From Gammaproteobacteria bacterium (GTDB lineage: Bacteria > Pseudomonadota > Gammaproteobacteria > Pseudomonadales > Halieaceae): a stretch of 13,913 nucleotides of DNA. Location of the stretch: the NCBI GenBank assembly GCA_029859085.1, contig JAOUDU010000016.1, positions 1 through 13,913 of the forward strand, read 5' to 3'. The notes beneath the pieces were generated by a model that searched no databases, was not told the origin of the DNA, and saw nothing but the letters and a program-made list of their open reading frames with translations. Every line of letters begins with the position of its first letter. The first letter of the stretch is position 1. Below, in pieces: positions 1 through 6,260 of the stretch. Both the position numbers and the translations under genes were made by a program.

Positions 1-83
1 CTGGCCTGCGGGAGGCCTGCGACATCCTGTTCGGCGACCAGGCCGAGGCGCGGCTGCGGGAGTACCTGGGGAATGTCCGTTGA
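1..83 (+). CDS. C-terminal end of an unrecognised protein (partial)
   Basis: An open frame enters from the left edge (first full codon at position 3) and stops at TGA 81-83. It gives 26 residues that begin GLREACDILFG and end REYLGNVR. Nearly every codon ends in G or C, as expected for real coding sequence in this GC-rich genome. The tail is charged and probably helical. I do not recognise the family from so short a piece and assign no function. The gene converges on the minus-strand SnoaL remnant and ligase. No clear terminator is visible in 84-180, where I see nothing else of note. Confidence 0.6.
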   Translation, partial: GLREACDILFGDQAEARLREYLGNVR

Positions 84-180
84 AGGACGTCTGTAAGCCC
101 GGGCACTCCGATAGCTGCGACCCCGGCAGGATATGGAAAGCGCTCCTTCCAGACCCACACCAGCTACGCTGCGCCAATAA

Positions 181-330
181 GCAGCGTGACCAGAGCTTGG
201 GACGGGCGGCCAGCTGGTCATTGATCTGGTAAACGCGCTCGCGGTTGGAGGGCTTTATCAGCGACTGGCCGTCCACCTTGAGATAGCGATCCCCGTAGAG
301 CGCGGTGCCGCTGGTGCCGGCGTCGTGCTG
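181..330 (-). pseudogene. 3' remnant of a second SnoaL-like gene
   Basis: Read on the minus strand, about 50 codons match the C-terminal third (residues about 136-185) of the intact SnoaL-like protein encoded at 1940-2524. I count 32 identical residues of 50 without gaps, including GTALY, DRYLKVDG, LIK, ER.Y, IND and ARP. No start codon context or 5' two-thirds of the gene is present: the similarity begins only about 25 bases after the stop codon of the ligase at 355. It fades after the LWS motif, where the intact copy continues with its own ending, so a frameshift or deletion is likely there. Many differences are synonymous or conservative, so the copy probably diverged while functional and was truncated later. 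It shares the reading frame of the ligase but lies beyond the ligase stop. Confidence 0.8.
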
Positions 331-354
331 CCCCGCGCCGGACGATACCACTGG

Positions 355-1824
355 TTATCTCTTGTCTGGGAATATCAGTTTTCGCAGTGCGTTCCGGTCG
401 ATCTTACTGGTACCTGTTCGGGTACGCGGAAACCGTTGGAGCAGCGCAAATCTCACCTGGTCGAACTGCGCGAATTCGTGCCCCAGGTTCATCAGAGCGG
501 ATCGTTCCGGCGGTTCCTCGGATTCTATCGCAATCACAACCTCGGCCTCACCGGCGTCGCTGACGCCGGAAAAAAGGCAAACGGCATCAACCCCAAGCAG
601 GTTCTGGATGTTGTGTTCAATTGGCGCCACGGCCAGTTTCTGTCCACGAAAATTGACCACGTCGGCGCTGCGGCCGAGAATGCGAATACAGCCGTCGGCG
701 CGCCTCACGGCCATGTCGCCGGGGTAGAAATAGCCATCGCGAAACACCTTCTGGCTTGCTTCAGGGTCGTCCATATAGGATGAGCAATCCAGTTCGCTCA
801 GGCGAACGCGCAGCTGCCCCTCGGTATCGATGGGGCAGGGCTTGCCTTCGGCGTCGACGATTTCGACCAATCTCTTTCTGGTGGGCGTAAGCCAATGCAA
901 GTCGTCCAGCTGCGTTACCGTCGATCGCAATAGCTGGAGATTCGTCTCAGTGGACCCATAGGAATTTTCCAGGTTCACTGTGATCCGACTGATAATCTGT
1001 TCGGCAAGGCCGCGAGATATAAACCCGCCGGTGGCCATGAGCACGAAATCCATCGCTGAGGACACCGGAGGCTGGCTGTCCATTGACTTGAGCAATTGAT
1101 TTATCATGTCGGGAATAAGAACCGCGAGGGTCATCGGGTGTTCAAGAAAATGCCTGTGCCACTCCGACCGCTGGTCCACAATGACGGTACCCCCTGCCTG
1201 CCAGATCGCCAGAGGCACCCTGTATCCCACTGCGGTCCACAGTCCGAAATTGACAAAGTGACATATGGCTTCGCTGCTGAACATACTGGAACTTTTTATT
1301 CTCTCGGCAAGCCGCTGCTCCAGCAGTTCTCCGCTCCAGAAAATTTTCTTGTAATTGCCGGTCGTTCCCGAGGTATAAAGAATATGACCCCCAATGTTAC
1401 CCGCCTGCGCAAGAAGGTTTGGTTGGGTTAATTCTTCGCCCTCATAGCCTGGCTTCCCGATAGCGATTACCCTGGTCAGGGGCCAGGGATCAGCCGCGCC
1501 CTGGAGATCGGGCATTTCGACTTCGGTGGTCACAATGCAGGCGAAGTCGCGAAGCCGCAGTTCTCTCAGGATCGATGCCGATTTAACGCAGATCGTATTA
1601 ATTCCCAGCGACTGCAGCGCGAGCACCGCTACCCGGCAATCGAGCAGGTTGTCGATTACCACAACCACAGTTGTACCGGGTATCGCCGGTTCGGCCTGGA
1701 AGCTGCGCATCGCGCGATCAATCGCATTGGCAAAAGCGGCGTAACTTATCGCAGTGCCGTTGTAGATAACCGCGGTTTTGGACGGCTGCTCACACGCATG
1801 CCTGTAGATGTGTGCAATGCTCAA
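355..1824 (-). CDS. AMP-forming acyl/aryl ligase (ANL superfamily)
   Basis: A 489-residue adenylate-forming enzyme that would activate a carboxylic acid with ATP to an acyl-adenylate, usually followed by transfer to CoA or a carrier protein. The ANL core motifs are in order: the phosphate loop YTSGTTG at 150-156, SYGSTET at 288-294, YPGD at 367-370, the hinge region around RILGRSADVVNFRGQK at 381-396, and the C-terminal catalytic lysine K474 in GTSKID. There is no carrier-protein domain and no membrane segment, so it is a stand-alone cytoplasmic enzyme slightly shorter than typical acyl-CoA synthetases. The substrate cannot be read from sequence. The start is TTG, chosen because AGAGGAAG lies just upstream and no ATG is in frame before residue 39. 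Its GC is low (about 48% over 1261-1380 by hand count), unlike its neighbours. It lies downstream of the SnoaL gene in the same orientation (115-bp gap). Confidence 0.88.
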   Translation of the reverse strand: MSIAHIYRHACEQPSKTAVIYNGTAISYAAFANAIDRAMRSFQAEPAIPGTTVVVVIDNLLDCRVAVLALQSLGINTICVKSASILRELRLRDFACIVTTEVEMPDLQGAADPWPLTRVIAIGKPGYEGEELTQPNLLAQAGNIGGHILYTSGTTGNYKKIFWSGELLEQRLAERIKSSSMFSSEAICHFVNFGLWTAVGYRVPLAIWQAGGTVIVDQRSEWHRHFLEHPMTLAVLIPDMINQLLKSMDSQPPVSSAMDFVLMATGGFISRGLAEQIISRITVNLENSYGSTETNLQLLRSTVTQLDDLHWLTPTRKRLVEIVDAEGKPCPIDTEGQLRVRLSELDCSSYMDDPEASQKVFRDGYFYPGDMAVRRADGCIRILGRSADVVNFRGQKLAVAPIEHNIQNLLGVDAVCLFSGVSDAGEAEVVIAIESEEPPERSALMNLGHEFAQFDQVRFALLQRFPRTRTGTSKIDRNALRKLIFPDKR

Positions 1825-1870
1825 AAGACTTCCTCTATATAGACCGGATCACGGCAGTATATAGCGCCGG

Positions 1871-1886
1871 GGTACTATCTCGTACC
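1871..1886. promoter_or_regulatory. Inverted repeat upstream of the ligase
   Basis: GGTAC-TATCTC-GTACC forms a perfect 5-bp inverted repeat about 47 bp upstream of the ligase TTG start. On the minus strand, TATATA- and TATACT-like stretches lie between this repeat and the ribosome binding site (about 1830-1862). Position and symmetry fit an operator or part of a promoter. The arms are short enough to occur by chance, and I recognise no regulator for it. Confidence 0.25.
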
Positions 1887-1939
1887 GGTCCCCCCTGTGC
1901 CGCTTGAAACAACCGGCGGGGTCAAAAGTGAAGGCACGA

Positions 1940-2524
1940 TCAGAACTGCGGCTCACCGCCGTGCACACCCAGGTAGTGGGAGCTGAGGTTCGGGCGGGCA
2001 GGCACCTGGTCGTTGATTTCGTAGATGCGCTCGTAGTTGGTGTCCTTGATCAGCCATTTGCCGTCCACCTTGAGGTAGCGGTCCCAGTACAGGGCGGTGC
2101 CGCGGGTCCTGGCATTGTGGTTGAGGATCCACATATTGTCTTCCAGGTACCAGATGGCCGTGGCCTCGGTTTCGCTCAGCATCTGGATCTCCGGGTGATG
2201 GGCATTGTGCTGGCCGACAGCTTCCCTGCTGAAGGATGCGCCGATATTGTTGACGTAGTCCTGTTTGCCCTGGACGTTCCACTCGTAGCTGCCGCCGACG
2301 AAATGCACCGTCACATCGTCGTGGAACAGGGTGGCCAGCTCCTCCAGGTTGCAGGTGTCGACGCAGCGAAAGTACGCGTACTTGAGTTGCCGGATGGCCT
2401 CCATGTCCATCAGGCGCTGGATATCCTTGCGCAATTCCTCTATCCCGCCCTGGGAGGCCTCCAGGGGCAGTCCGGGGGTGATCCCGAGATTCTTCTTGCT
2501 CAGTACCTGCCGTTCTTTGCTCAT
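1940..2524 (-). CDS. SnoaL-like / NTF2-fold family protein
   Basis: A 194-residue protein of the NTF2-like, SnoaL_4-type fold, a family of small cone-shaped cytoplasmic enzymes (dehydratases, isomerases, hydroxylases) and binding proteins. After a variable N-terminus of about 27 residues comes the typical helical start (IEELRKDIQRLMDMEAIRQLK), then YAYFRCVD, LFHDDVTVHF, QHNAHHPEIQ, and the final sheet with WLIKDTNYERIYEIND. Y51 and D56 have the same five-residue spacing as the catalytic Tyr30/Asp35 of the bile-acid dehydratase BaiE, and H106-H110 could supply the histidine; this is an inferred parallel, not proof of a dehydratase. The ATG at 2524 was chosen because the family fold begins shortly after it; the frame stays open far upstream but only as the antisense of the SulP gene. 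The ribosome site is poor: the leader holds a GAGC-type repeat instead. Confidence 0.85.
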   Translation of the reverse strand: MSKERQVLSKKNLGITPGLPLEASQGGIEELRKDIQRLMDMEAIRQLKYAYFRCVDTCNLEELATLFHDDVTVHFVGGSYEWNVQGKQDYVNNIGASFSREAVGQHNAHHPEIQMLSETEATAIWYLEDNMWILNHNARTRGTALYWDRYLKVDGKWLIKDTNYERIYEINDQVPARPNLSSHYLGVHGGEPQF

Positions 2525-2583
2525 GACGCTCGCTCGCTCAATAAAGGTATACAGGAGTGTAGTGGCCGCCTGCCGGTCTTTCA

Positions 2584-2600
2584 CTGTGACATCTTCACAG
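2584..2600. promoter_or_regulatory. Perfect inverted repeat resembling a CRP/FNR-family site
   Basis: CTGTGA-CATCT-TCACAG is a perfect 6-bp inverted repeat in the divergent SnoaL/SulP region. The half-site TGTGA/TCACA is the CRP half-site, but the spacer is 5 bp rather than the usual 6, so it may serve a different member of the family or another regulator. Its centre (2592) lies about 59 bp upstream of the transcription start predicted from the 2616-2644 promoter, near the usual distance for an upstream activator site. It also lies about 60 bp before the SnoaL start codon on the other strand. Confidence 0.4.
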
Positions 2601-2615
2601 ACGGGGGTCATTCGA

Positions 2616-2644
2616 TTGTACCGACTCCTGCCATCCACTAGAAT
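2616..2644 (+). promoter_or_regulatory. Candidate sigma-70 promoter for the SulP gene
   Basis: TTGTAC (2616-2621), a 17-bp spacer and TAGAAT (2639-2644) form a plausible promoter pointing to the SulP gene. The -10 box matches consensus at five of six positions, the -35 box at three. The predicted start is near 2651, leaving a leader of about 110 bases with a strong hairpin. Confidence 0.4.
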
Positions 2645-2716
2645 GCGCGGCCTTTCCTGTCGTCGCATAACAACAAGCTCCCCGCCGATTGGTCCATCTA
2701 TTTGTGCCGCCATACC

Positions 2717-2739
2717 GCCGCCAGCCGGTGGCTGGTGGC
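2717..2739 (+). other. Strong hairpin in the SulP mRNA leader
   Basis: GCCGCCAGCC and GGCTGGTGGC pair around a three-base GGT loop: ten pairs, one of them G-U in RNA. The hairpin ends 22 bases before the SulP start codon. No run of T follows, so it is not an intrinsic terminator. Its position next to the weak ribosome site suggests an effect on translation or mRNA stability, which is an inference. Confidence 0.4.
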
Positions 2740-2761
2740 CATTGCCTGTTGAGAGCGCGAC

Positions 2762-4327
2762 ATGTTTGAGTTTCACCCCAGTAAAGCAGCGACTGTAAAA
2801 AACGATATGCTGTCCGGCCTGACCGTGGCCCTGGCCCTGGTGCCCGAGGCGGTGGCCTTTGCCTTCGTCGCGGGGGTGGAGCCGCTGGTCGGCCTGTATG
2901 CCGCGTTTATGGTGGGCCTGATCACCGCCTGCATCGGCGGTCGCCCCGGGATGATTTCGGGCGCGACCGGTGCGCTGGCGGTGGTAATGGTAACGCTGGT
3001 TGCCGACCACGGCGTTGAATACCTGTTCGCGACCGTGGTGCTGATGGGTATTTTGCAGATAGCCGCCGGTGTCACCAGGCTTGGCAAGTTTATCCGCATG
3101 GTGCCCCACCCGGTCATGCTGGGCTTCGTCAACGGGCTGGCTATCGTAATCTTCCTGGCACAGCTCAACCAGTTCGGGGTGGAGGGGCAACCCGGTTGGC
3201 TCGACGACACCTTCATGCAGGGCTCCATAGTCGATGTGGCATGGCTTTCGGGGAGCCAACTTTACATGCTGCTGGGCCTGGTTGGGGTTACCATGCTGAT
3301 CATTCATTTCCTGCCGCGCTTTACCACCGCGCTGCCCTCGTCGCTGGTGGCCATTCTCACGGTCAGCCTGCTGGTATTCGGCCTCGACCTGGATACCCGG
3401 GTGGTGGGAGATATTGCATCCATCAAGGGCGGACTGCCCACCTTCCACATACCCTCGGTGCCGCTGAATTTTGAGACGCTTTCAACCATCTTTCCCTACG
3501 CGGTGGTGCTGGCTGCCATCGGCCTGATCGAGTCACTGCTCACCCTGCGGCTGGTGGACGAGATCACCGAGAGCCGCGGCCACGGCAACCGCGAGTGCGT
3601 GGCCCAGGGCATAGCCAATACCACCACGGGGCTGTTCGGGGGCATGGGCGGGTGCGCGATGATTGGCCAGAGCATGATCAACGTCAACTCCGGTGGCCGT
3701 GGGCGCCTGTCGGGAATCACCGCGGCCCTGTGCCTGCTGTTGTTCATCCTGGTGGCTTCGCCGCTGATCGAGCAAATTCCGCTGGCCGCCCTGATCGGGG
3801 TGATGTTTATCGTGGTGATCGGCACATTTGAGTGGAGCAGTTTCCGGGTCATCCGCAAGGTTCCCCGCACGGATGCGCTGGTGCTGGTACTGGTATCGGC
3901 GGTGACGGTGGCCACCGACCTGGCAGTGGCGGTGGTGGTTGGCGTTATCGTCTCCGCCCTGGCCTTTGCCTGGGAGCACGCCAAGTACATCCGCATCGAG
4001 GCGCGGCAGGACCACAAGGGCTCAACCGTCTATGCGGTAACCGGCCCACTGTTTTTCGGCTCGGTTACCTCGTTCCTGGAGCGCTTCGACCCGCAGCAGG
4101 ATAACGACGACGTGGTGATTGATTTTGCCCGCTCCCGGGTGGCGGATCACTCCGGCCTGGAGGCCATCGATACCCTCGCGGAACGCTATCTCAGCGCCGG
4201 CAAGACCCTGCACCTGGTGCACCTGAGCGATGAGTGCCGGCGCCTGCTGCGCAGGGCCGGCAACCTGGTGGAGGTCAACGTGATCGAGGATCCGAAGTAT
4301 TTTGTCGCCGACGATGTATTGGGCTAG
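2762..4327 (+). CDS. SulP-family inorganic anion transporter with STAS domain
   Basis: A 521-residue inner-membrane transporter of the SulP (SLC26) family, which moves sulfate, bicarbonate or related anions. The membrane domain (about 15-405) opens with the family motif [24 protein letters not shown] at 26-49, followed by [12 protein letters not shown] at 60-71 and the conserved [19 protein letters not shown] at 290-308. A C-terminal cytoplasmic STAS domain (about 420-521) has [19 protein letters not shown], with S464 at the usual STAS serine position. Length is normal for the family. The substrate is open: bacterial homologues include sulfate, bicarbonate and dicarboxylate carriers. The ATG at 2762 directly precedes the first membrane region; the ribosome site is weak (GAGAG). 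The gene is divergent from SnoaL and its stop is 11 bp from the convergent stop of the dehydrogenase gene. Confidence 0.93.
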   Translation: MFEFHPSKAATVKNDMLSGLTVALALVPEAVAFAFVAGVEPLVGLYAAFMVGLITACIGGRPGMISGATGALAVVMVTLVADHGVEYLFATVVLMGILQIAAGVTRLGKFIRMVPHPVMLGFVNGLAIVIFLAQLNQFGVEGQPGWLDDTFMQGSIVDVAWLSGSQLYMLLGLVGVTMLIIHFLPRFTTALPSSLVAILTVSLLVFGLDLDTRVVGDIASIKGGLPTFHIPSVPLNFETLSTIFPYAVVLAAIGLIESLLTLRLVDEITESRGHGNRECVAQGIANTTTGLFGGMGGCAMIGQSMINVNSGGRGRLSGITAALCLLLFILVASPLIEQIPLAALIGVMFIVVIGTFEWSSFRVIRKVPRTDALVLVLVSAVTVATDLAVAVVVGVIVSALAFAWEHAKYIRIEARQDHKGSTVYAVTGPLFFGSVTSFLERFDPQQDNDDVVIDFARSRVADHSGLEAIDTLAERYLSAGKTLHLVHLSDECRRLLRRAGNLVEVNVIEDPKYFVADDVLG

Positions 4328-4338
4328 GCACCGGCAAA

Positions 4339-6078
4339 TTACAGCCCCAGGTTGCGTTCAACCGCGTCCAGGAAGCCGTACATATCGACAACTTTTTCCG
4401 AGGCCGGATCGACGGTCTTGCCTTTGAGATCGCCGGTGATAATGCCCTGGTCGACGGTATCGATCAGCGCCTCCTTCAGCCGGCCTGAATAGCTGGCCAG
4501 TGCCTGGTTGTCTTCCCTCTGCGCCAGGGTTTCCAGGGCGTTGGCCAGGGCGTAGATCAGCGCGGATGAATTGAAGTGCGCCTCCTTGCCGCCGCTCTCC
4601 AGGTACCTCAGGTAGAGGTCGTGGGCGGTGCCATGGGGTGCCTCGTACAACATGGTGCCATCCTTGCTTTCAATGATGGAACTGGCGGTAGCCAGGCTGC
4701 CACCCAGCGCTGCGGAAATATCAGAAAAAATATCGCCGTCGAGGTTCTGGGCCGGGTACAGCGCGTTCCTGGGCGGGTCGGTAATCATTTTCTTGAGCTG
4801 GCTGGAGGGGCGCATGATCATGAAGGAGGGCGGTTGGGTACCGGATTTTGCCAGTGCGTGGCGCACGTCGGTAATCGCCGTGCTGAACACCTCGTCGTAC
4901 TCCATGTATTCGCGCTTGAGGCCGAAGTACACCTCCTTGCCCTTGCGCGAGGCATCGCGGAACACCTGGCTGACCCAGTCGGTGATCGCCTGCAGGTCGT
5001 TTGACATCAACAGCACCGGGTCATTTTTCCTGACCCTGCGGGCGTGTTTCTCATCACCGTCGACGATCACCTTGAGGATGCCGTCCTCCTCCATGGGCAT
5101 ATTGAAACTGCCGTACTGGTCACCGCCGCCCGCACTCATGCGCGACAGGGAGACGTGGTGCTTGCGATTGGGGATACCGAAGCGCTTCAGTTCGCCCACC
5201 AGCTTGTACAGCTTCCTGCCGGTGGTATTGTCCGGCACGCCCCACAGGGCGCGTCCGGGCGGGTTGGCCACGATACGTGCAGCCTGGGCGTCAATCAGTT
5301 CATACTGATACTTGAGCCCCGCCGCCTTGAATCGATCCCGGTACTCGGCGGCATACACCTTCTCGATCGCGATCCGCATCGCACCGTCATAGCCCGGAAT
5401 CACCGTGTCTTTCAGGCCGAGGTAGGCATCCCGCTTCTCTTCGAGCGCGCGCTGGAAAAACGCGTGCGCCCAGGCGGCCACATCCTCGATGTCATTGGTG
5501 GCGAGCAGCCAGGGGTCACCCTTGTTGATGGTCCGCCGGTGCAGTTCCACCGGGTCGCCGCTGGCGCCGACAAAAACCAGCTTGAGCACCCCGGTGGACT
5601 TGGAAAGTTCGTTGTGGCTGTGCTTGATGCCGCCGCCGTCCATGGTCATCACTTCGATGTCGCGGCCTATCCAGTCCGGCGGGTTGATCTGCAGGTTGCG
5701 AAACTGGATGTCCTCGCGGGTGATATTGCCGCCGATCCCCTTGCGGATAGCGCCGTTCGGGGATTTGGTTGCGAGCTTATCCAGTTCCTGTTCTTTTATG
5801 CCGGGGTGCTTTGCCAGCAGTTCATCCAGCTGCTGGCGGTTGACGGTCATGCCCGCGTTCTTCACGCCCACGCCATGGGTCCTGAGTGCGGCGATAGCGT
5901 CGCGCACGGCCTGTCCGTTGCTGCGCAGCCGGTTCTCGGCGGTGAGGTCGATCTCCACCAGCTGGATATCGAGGCGCTTGCTGACAAATTGTTCGAGGAT
6001 GCGCTCAAACGCGATCTGCGCCATCTCATCCCCATGCAGGATGACCAGGGGTTTTTCGACCCGAATTTTGCTGTTCAT
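4339..6078 (-). CDS. Isocitrate dehydrogenase with internal domain duplication, probably NAD+-dependent
   Basis: A 579-residue cytoplasmic isocitrate dehydrogenase (isocitrate to 2-oxoglutarate and CO2 in the TCA cycle). The N-terminal part has KSPNGAIR (105-112) and R121, matching Ser94, Arg100 and Arg109 of human IDH1. A region then occurs twice, about 139-300 and 305-465: each copy has GGG, a VLKLV/ILKVI strand, DP.LL..ND, a helix with W, Y.GLK, YD, PP..AL and a G-containing segment. Repeat 1 keeps K223 and D263 (Lys212, Asp252) but has M144, H153, R288 and K292 where Arg132, Tyr139, Asp275 and Asp279 belong. Repeat 2 keeps R313, Y322, D449 and D453 but has S425 in place of Asp252. The cofactor loop HGTAHDL (482-488) has Asp where NADP enzymes have Arg or Lys. 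Length lies between dimeric (about 415) and monomeric (about 740) enzymes. AGGAG at 6084-6088 supports the ATG. Family is clear; the fused-dimer reading is inference. Confidence 0.85.
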   Translation of the reverse strand: MNSKIRVEKPLVILHGDEMAQIAFERILEQFVSKRLDIQLVEIDLTAENRLRSNGQAVRDAIAALRTHGVGVKNAGMTVNRQQLDELLAKHPGIKEQELDKLATKSPNGAIRKGIGGNITREDIQFRNLQINPPDWIGRDIEVMTMDGGGIKHSHNELSKSTGVLKLVFVGASGDPVELHRRTINKGDPWLLATNDIEDVAAWAHAFFQRALEEKRDAYLGLKDTVIPGYDGAMRIAIEKVYAAEYRDRFKAAGLKYQYELIDAQAARIVANPPGRALWGVPDNTTGRKLYKLVGELKRFGIPNRKHHVSLSRMSAGGGDQYGSFNMPMEEDGILKVIVDGDEKHARRVRKNDPVLLMSNDLQAITDWVSQVFRDASRKGKEVYFGLKREYMEYDEVFSTAITDVRHALAKSGTQPPSFMIMRPSSQLKKMITDPPRNALYPAQNLDGDIFSDISAALGGSLATASSIIESKDGTMLYEAPHGTAHDLYLRYLESGGKEAHFNSSALIYALANALETLAQREDNQALASYSGRLKEALIDTVDQGIITGDLKGKTVDPASEKVVDMYGFLDAVERNLGL

Positions 6079-6104
6079 GCCATCTCCTGCTTGTGAGGTC
6101 CCCT

Positions 6105-6132
6105 GCCCGGTGGGGTTGGCCCCCGGTCGGGC
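6105..6132 (-). other. G+C-rich hairpin in the dehydrogenase leader
   Basis: GCCCG (6105-6109) pairs with CGGGC (6128-6132), and inside it GGGG (6112-6115) pairs with CCCC (6121-6124), giving a two-part stem. It lies between the likely promoter pocket (about 6135-6180) and the ribosome site (AGGAG, 6084-6088) of the dehydrogenase gene, so it would be in its 5' untranslated region. No T run follows on the minus strand, so it is not a standard terminator of the permease gene upstream. Confidence 0.35.
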
Positions 6133-6134
6133 GC

Positions 6135-6180
6135 GTATGCTAAAAATACCAGAAGATATTATTTAACAGGCAATTATGAA
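6135..6180 (-). promoter_or_regulatory. AT-rich promoter pocket for the dehydrogenase gene
   Basis: In a GC-rich window this stretch is distinctly AT-rich and holds TTGCCT, TTAAAT, ATAATAT and TAGCAT elements on the minus strand upstream of the dehydrogenase. TTAAAT and TAGCAT are about 18 bases apart, but several pairings are possible, so I give no single -35/-10 choice. It follows the permease stop (6261), suggesting the dehydrogenase has its own promoter. Confidence 0.3.
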
Positions 6181-6260
6181 AGTCCGGCGTAAGTTTTGCC
6201 GACCGGGGTGGCGGTGGACCGGTCCCCGGGCGCTTTCAGGGTGTGGATGCAGCGGCCGTT

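Noticed and set aside
1..180. Minus-strand frame that stays open from the SnoaL remnant to the window edge
   Set aside because: Similarity to SnoaL ends near 181; beyond it the translation is Pro/Arg/Gly-rich and overlaps the convincing plus-strand gene end at 1-83.
1904..2641. Plus-strand open frame of 245 codons opposite SnoaL
   Set aside because: Shadow of the SnoaL gene. Long antisense frames are common at high GC, and its translation has no recognisable motif.
2525..3448. Long open frame continuing upstream of SnoaL on the minus strand (up to 502 codons in all)
   Set aside because: It is the antisense of the SulP gene, with a low-complexity His/Gln/Gly-rich translation. Only the part after the ATG at 2524 has a recognisable fold.
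4328..4338. Possible bidirectional terminator between the SulP and dehydrogenase stops
   Set aside because: The 11-bp gap holds no stem or T run.
5044..6096. Plus-strand open frame of 350 codons opposite the dehydrogenase
   Set aside because: Antisense shadow; the dehydrogenase on the minus strand has full family motifs and a ribosome site.
6203..6229. CCGGGG/CCCCGG stem considered as terminator of the permease gene
   Set aside because: The loop is 15 bases and no T run follows on the minus strand, so an intrinsic terminator is not supported.
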